Shown here in pieces: positions 55,130-57,783 of a stretch of DNA of 57,783 nt. Source of the stretch: Synechococcus sp. AG-670-A05 (GTDB lineage Bacteria > Cyanobacteriota > Cyanobacteriia > PCC-6307 > Cyanobiaceae); contig QCSJ01000004.1 in NCBI GenBank assembly GCA_003211535.1, forward strand, positions 1 to 57,783. The letters are read 5' to 3'. Position 1 is the first letter of the stretch. Each line of letters starts with the position of its first letter. Both the position numbers and the translations under genes were made by a program. The notes below the pieces were generated by a model. The model was not told the origin of the DNA. It was given only the letters and a program-made list of their open reading frames with translations, and did not search any database.

Positions 55130-57703
55130 TCAAGGCACAAAATTAACCAACTTCCCCGGCACAACGATCACGCGTCGGGGTGTTTGTCCCTCCAGCCATT
55201 TCGCTGCAACATCACTGGCCAATGCCAAGGCCTCCAGCTGTGCTTTGTCAGCGTCAGCGGGAACCTGAATCGTTCCCCTGACCTTGCCTTTGATCTGAAT
55301 CACAAGGTCTACCGAGTCCTGAATCAGCGCGCTGGGATCCAGCTCTGGCCAACCGACGCGGTGCACGCTGGTCGTGCCACCGAGCTGATGCCAAAGCTCT
55401 TCGGCAAGATGAGGCGCGAAGGGAGCCAGAAGTCTCAGCAGTGTTGAAAGGGCTTCCTTCAGCACCGAGGTGCTTAGTTCAGCAACACCTACGGACGTGA
55501 TCGCATTGGTGAGCTTCATTAGCTCCGCGATAGCCGTGTTCAACTGAATCTCGTCTTCAAGGTCCTCACTCACCGCTTCGATGGCCAGGTGGGTAGCCCG
55601 TCGGACCGTGGTGTCGCTCTCGGGCAGTGGCTCAGGGCGCTCCTCCGGTTTAAGGCTTTCGATACGCGTGCTGGCTGATTCCACCAGTCGCCAGATCCGC
55701 TGAAGGAAACGGAACTGACCCTCCACATCAGCGTCATCCCACTCGAGATCCTTCTCGGGCGGCGCTTTGAACAAAATAAACATGCGAGCGGTGTCGGCGC
55801 CGTAGCGATCGATTACAGCCGAGGGATCAACGCCGTTGTACTTCGACTTCGACATCTTTTCGAAGAGCACCTCTAGTGGTTCTCCACTGGTGGGATCTGC
55901 CGGAGACTCAGGATCGCCAACATCTGCCGGAGCAACGTATTTTCCGGTGCTTGGATTGCGGTAGGTGGTGCCCTGAACCATCCCCTGGGTTAGGAGACGG
56001 TCAAAGGGTTCAGCCACATCAATCAAGCCCCGATCCCTTAATGCCTTGGTAAAAAAGCGGGCATAAAGGAGATGTAGGATGGCGTGTTCAATCCCACCGA
56101 CATACTGCTGGACGGGCAACCAGCGGTTGACGGCCTCACGGCTGAAGGGCAATTCCGTGTTGTGGGGATCGGCGAAACGGAGGAAATACCAGGACGAGCA
56201 CATGAAGGTGTCCATCGTGTCGGTTTCGCGCTTAGCCGGTTCGCCACAAGTGGGACAGGGGACGTTGACCCAATCCTCTTGTTGATCAAGGGGCGATCCG
56301 CCCTTGCCGGAGAGGTCAATTCCGCGGGGAAGTTCCACCGGTAGTTCATCGCGCGGGACTGGCACGGAACCGCAGCTGGGGCAGTGAATGATCGGAATCG
56401 GACAGCCCCAGTAGCGCTGTCGTGAGATCAACCAGTCGCGGAGCCGATAGGTGACCTTCGCCTCTGCCCATCCCTGTTGCTCTCCACGGCGCGTGATTCG
56501 CTCCTTGGCTTCGATGGAATTCAAACCATCAAACTCACCGGAATGGATCAGCACACCGCTTTCCGTCCATGCCTCTCCCTCCGCGATCGAAGCGGCAGCC
56601 CCTTCTGCATCAATCACCTGTTGGACGGGTAACCCGTAGCTCTGTGCAAAGCGACGATCTCGCTGGTCATGGGCAGGGACACCCATCACGGCTCCAGTGC
56701 CGTAATCAGCCAACACGTAGTCAGCGATCCAAATCGGCAAAAGCTTGCCGTTGATAGGGTTGAGAGCGGTGGCGCCGGTGAAGACCCCGCGCTTTGGGCC
56801 ATCGTCGCTGGTGCGCTCTTGAGCACTGAGCCGAGCCACCTCTGCCTGAAAGGCCTGGATCGATTCTTGTCGATCCTCTGTCGTCAGGTTCTCCACCATC
56901 GGATGGTCCGGAGCGAGAACCACGTAACTGGCGCCGGCCAGGGTGTCCGGCCTTGTGGTGAACGCAGTGATTATTGTGCCGGACCCGGAGGAAAGCTGAA
57001 ACCGGATCAGGGCACCCTCTGAGCGACCGATCCAGTTGGCCTGCATGGTGCGAACGCGTTCCGGCCAGCCACTGAGTTGATCTAGGTCTCCTAGCAGGGC
57101 CTCGGCGTACTGCGTGATCCGCAGAAACCATTGATTCAGCTGTCTTTGCTCCACCAACGCACCGGATCGCCATGAACGTCCGTCGGCATCTACCTGCTCA
57201 TTGGCCAGAACGGTCTGATCCACTGGATCCCAGTTGACCGTTGCGTTCTTCCTGTAAGCCAGACCGCCATCGAACAGTTCCAGAAACAACCACTGGGTCC
57301 AGCGGTAGTAATCGCCGTGGCAGGTGGCCTGTTCGCGGTCCCAGTCGATCGACAACCCGAGACGATCCAACTGGGAACGCATCTGATCAATGTTGCGATC
57401 GGTCCAATCACCTGGATCAACATTGCGTTCAATCGCGGCATTTTCGGCGGGCAAACCAAAGGCGTCCCATCCCATCGGATGCAGCACAGCGCGGCCGCGC
57501 ATGCGTTGCATCCGGGCGATCACATCGGTGATGACGTAATTACGCACATGACCCATATGCAGCGTTCCCGAGGGGTAAGGAAACATCGAAAGGGCATAGA
57601 ACCCCTTTCCTTCCCTCGGCTCCGGGGTGATATCAAACCCCTCTGATCGCCAGGTCGTTTGCCAGCGCTGTTCAAGATCCGCAGGCGAGTAACGGCTGTT
57701 CAC
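55130..57703 (-). CDS. leuS: Leucyl-tRNA synthetase
   Basis: LeuRS charges tRNA-Leu. The 857-residue class I enzyme has the HIGH-type motif in [20 protein letters not shown], the editing (CP1) domain with [20 protein letters not shown], zinc-type cysteine pairs (CPSCGS and CPTCGEP) and the KMSKS loop in [15 protein letters not shown]. The C-terminal half has the anticodon-binding helices. Length is normal for bacteria. It is transcribed toward pgi with no gap. Confidence 0.97.
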   Translation of the reverse strand: MNSRYSPADLEQRWQTTWRSEGFDITPEPREGKGFYALSMFPYPSGTLHMGHVRNYVITDVIARMQRMRGRAVLHPMGWDAFGLPAENAAIERNVDPGDWTDRNIDQMRSQLDRLGLSIDWDREQATCHGDYYRWTQWLFLELFDGGLAYRKNATVNWDPVDQTVLANEQVDADGRSWRSGALVEQRQLNQWFLRITQYAEALLGDLDQLSGWPERVRTMQANWIGRSEGALIRFQLSSGSGTIITAFTTRPDTLAGASYVVLAPDHPMVENLTTEDRQESIQAFQAEVARLSAQERTSDDGPKRGVFTGATALNPINGKLLPIWIADYVLADYGTGAVMGVPAHDQRDRRFAQSYGLPVQQVIDAEGAAASIAEGEAWTESGVLIHSGEFDGLNSIEAKERITRRGEQQGWAEAKVTYRLRDWLISRQRYWGCPIPIIHCPSCGSVPVPRDELPVELPRGIDLSGKGGSPLDQQEDWVNVPCPTCGEPAKRETDTMDTFMCSSWYFLRFADPHNTELPFSREAVNRWLPVQQYVGGIEHAILHLLYARFFTKALRDRGLIDVAEPFDRLLTQGMVQGTTYRNPSTGKYVAPADVGDPESPADPTSGEPLEVLFEKMSKSKYNGVDPSAVIDRYGADTARMFILFKAPPEKDLEWDDADVEGQFRFLQRIWRLVESASTRIESLKPEERPEPLPESDTTVRRATHLAIEAVSEDLEDEIQLNTAIAELMKLTNAITSVGVAELSTSVLKEALSTLLRLLAPFAPHLAEELWHQLGGTTSVHRVGWPELDPSALIQDSVDLVIQIKGKVRGTIQVPADADKAQLEALALASDVAAKWLEGQTPRRVIVVPGKLVNFVP

Positions 57704-57783
57704 GGTCGACGGGATGTCGGCAAGGCTGCGATCGTGTCACATCCGGTGGTTTCAACCGGGGTGACATCTAACCCCTCTGATTG
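57704..57783. other. Upstream region of leuS, window edge
   Basis: Eighty bases before leuS with no gene seen. A partial repeat of GGTGACATCTAACCCCTCTGA and GGGGTGATATCAAACCCCTCTGA (57640s) is visible but falls partly in the leuS coding region. The leuS promoter should lie here. Confidence 0.3.

Noticed and set aside
1-57783. Search for CRISPR arrays, IS elements, integrases, toxin-antitoxin pairs or a prophage
   Set aside because: No repeat-spacer pattern, transposase, recombinase or phage structural gene was seen; the lysozyme-like gene is isolated and host-like.

Overview
The window is chromosomal DNA of a marine picocyanobacterium, most likely a Synechococcus of subcluster 5.1. The evidence is the GC-rich, tightly packed layout, the oxygenic photosynthesis genes (petN, psaK, psb29/thf1, a Psb32-like TPM protein, two ferredoxins), cyanobacterial families (DUF3593, DUF2499, DUF3110, MidA-type methyltransferase, a RibBA with a C-terminal tail) and a complete glucosylglycerol osmolyte operon. 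I see no prophage, insertion sequence, integrase or CRISPR array. Most of the window is core genome.

Layout. 0-11.4 kb: the nadA 5' end, a metallophosphatase that seems to need a non-standard start codon, a MurG-like glycosyltransferase, an exported GH104 lysozyme-like protein, Psb32-like, MidA methyltransferase, aroB, a lone sugar-type ABC permease, purK followed by a likely 6S RNA, DUF2103, clpS, petN, a 44-aa membrane peptide, thf1, clpP and a tiny DUF2256 zinc-ribbon gene. 11.7-24.9 kb: ftsH with a clear terminator, a MacB-type permease, pyk, a MazG-like enzyme, YggT, scpB, ilvA, dxs, a geranylgeranyl-reductase-like flavoprotein, psaK, DUF3593/DUF2499 and csaB. 24.9-26.0 kb: a full-length but broken phosphate-binding protein (SphX/PstS) pseudogene. 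26.0-31.4 kb: the minus-strand operon ggpS-ggtB-ggtC-ggtD-ggtA. 31.5-37.3 kb: a Tat-type peroxiredoxin, rpmB, htpG, a 4Fe-4S ferredoxin, hisZ, an inositol-monophosphatase-family enzyme, a 2Fe-2S ferredoxin and tRNA-Ser(GGA). 37.3-40.1 kb: pstCAB without a substrate-binding gene. 40.2-49.7 kb: dnaK, a J-protein, DUF3110, murQ, mtnP, a cyclophilin, ribBA, argC, purN and a DUF1257-like gene. 49.7-57.7 kb: an M61 peptidase, a decayed amidase gene, remains of a small secreted His-rich protein, an exported protein of unknown function, pgi and leuS.

How the genes work together. GgpS makes glucosylglycerol-phosphate, and the four Ggt proteins form an ABC importer that would recover leaked osmolyte; their one- or four-base overlaps imply one coupled transcript. 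PstCAB imports phosphate and must use a PstS/SphX encoded elsewhere, because the only binding-protein gene seen here is dead. FtsH, Thf1, Psb32-like, HtpG, DnaK/J, ClpP/ClpS and the peroxiredoxin form a scattered protein-quality and photoprotection set. Peptidoglycan functions recur (GH104 enzyme, MurQ, dead amidase).

The most unusual items are the two multi-lesion pseudogenes, the His-rich peptide remnant, the missing canonical start of the metallophosphatase, the 6S RNA candidate, and several gene pairs whose starts or ends overlap on opposite strands. I did not find a convincing new multi-gene system. All calls come from reading the sequence; no database search was run.
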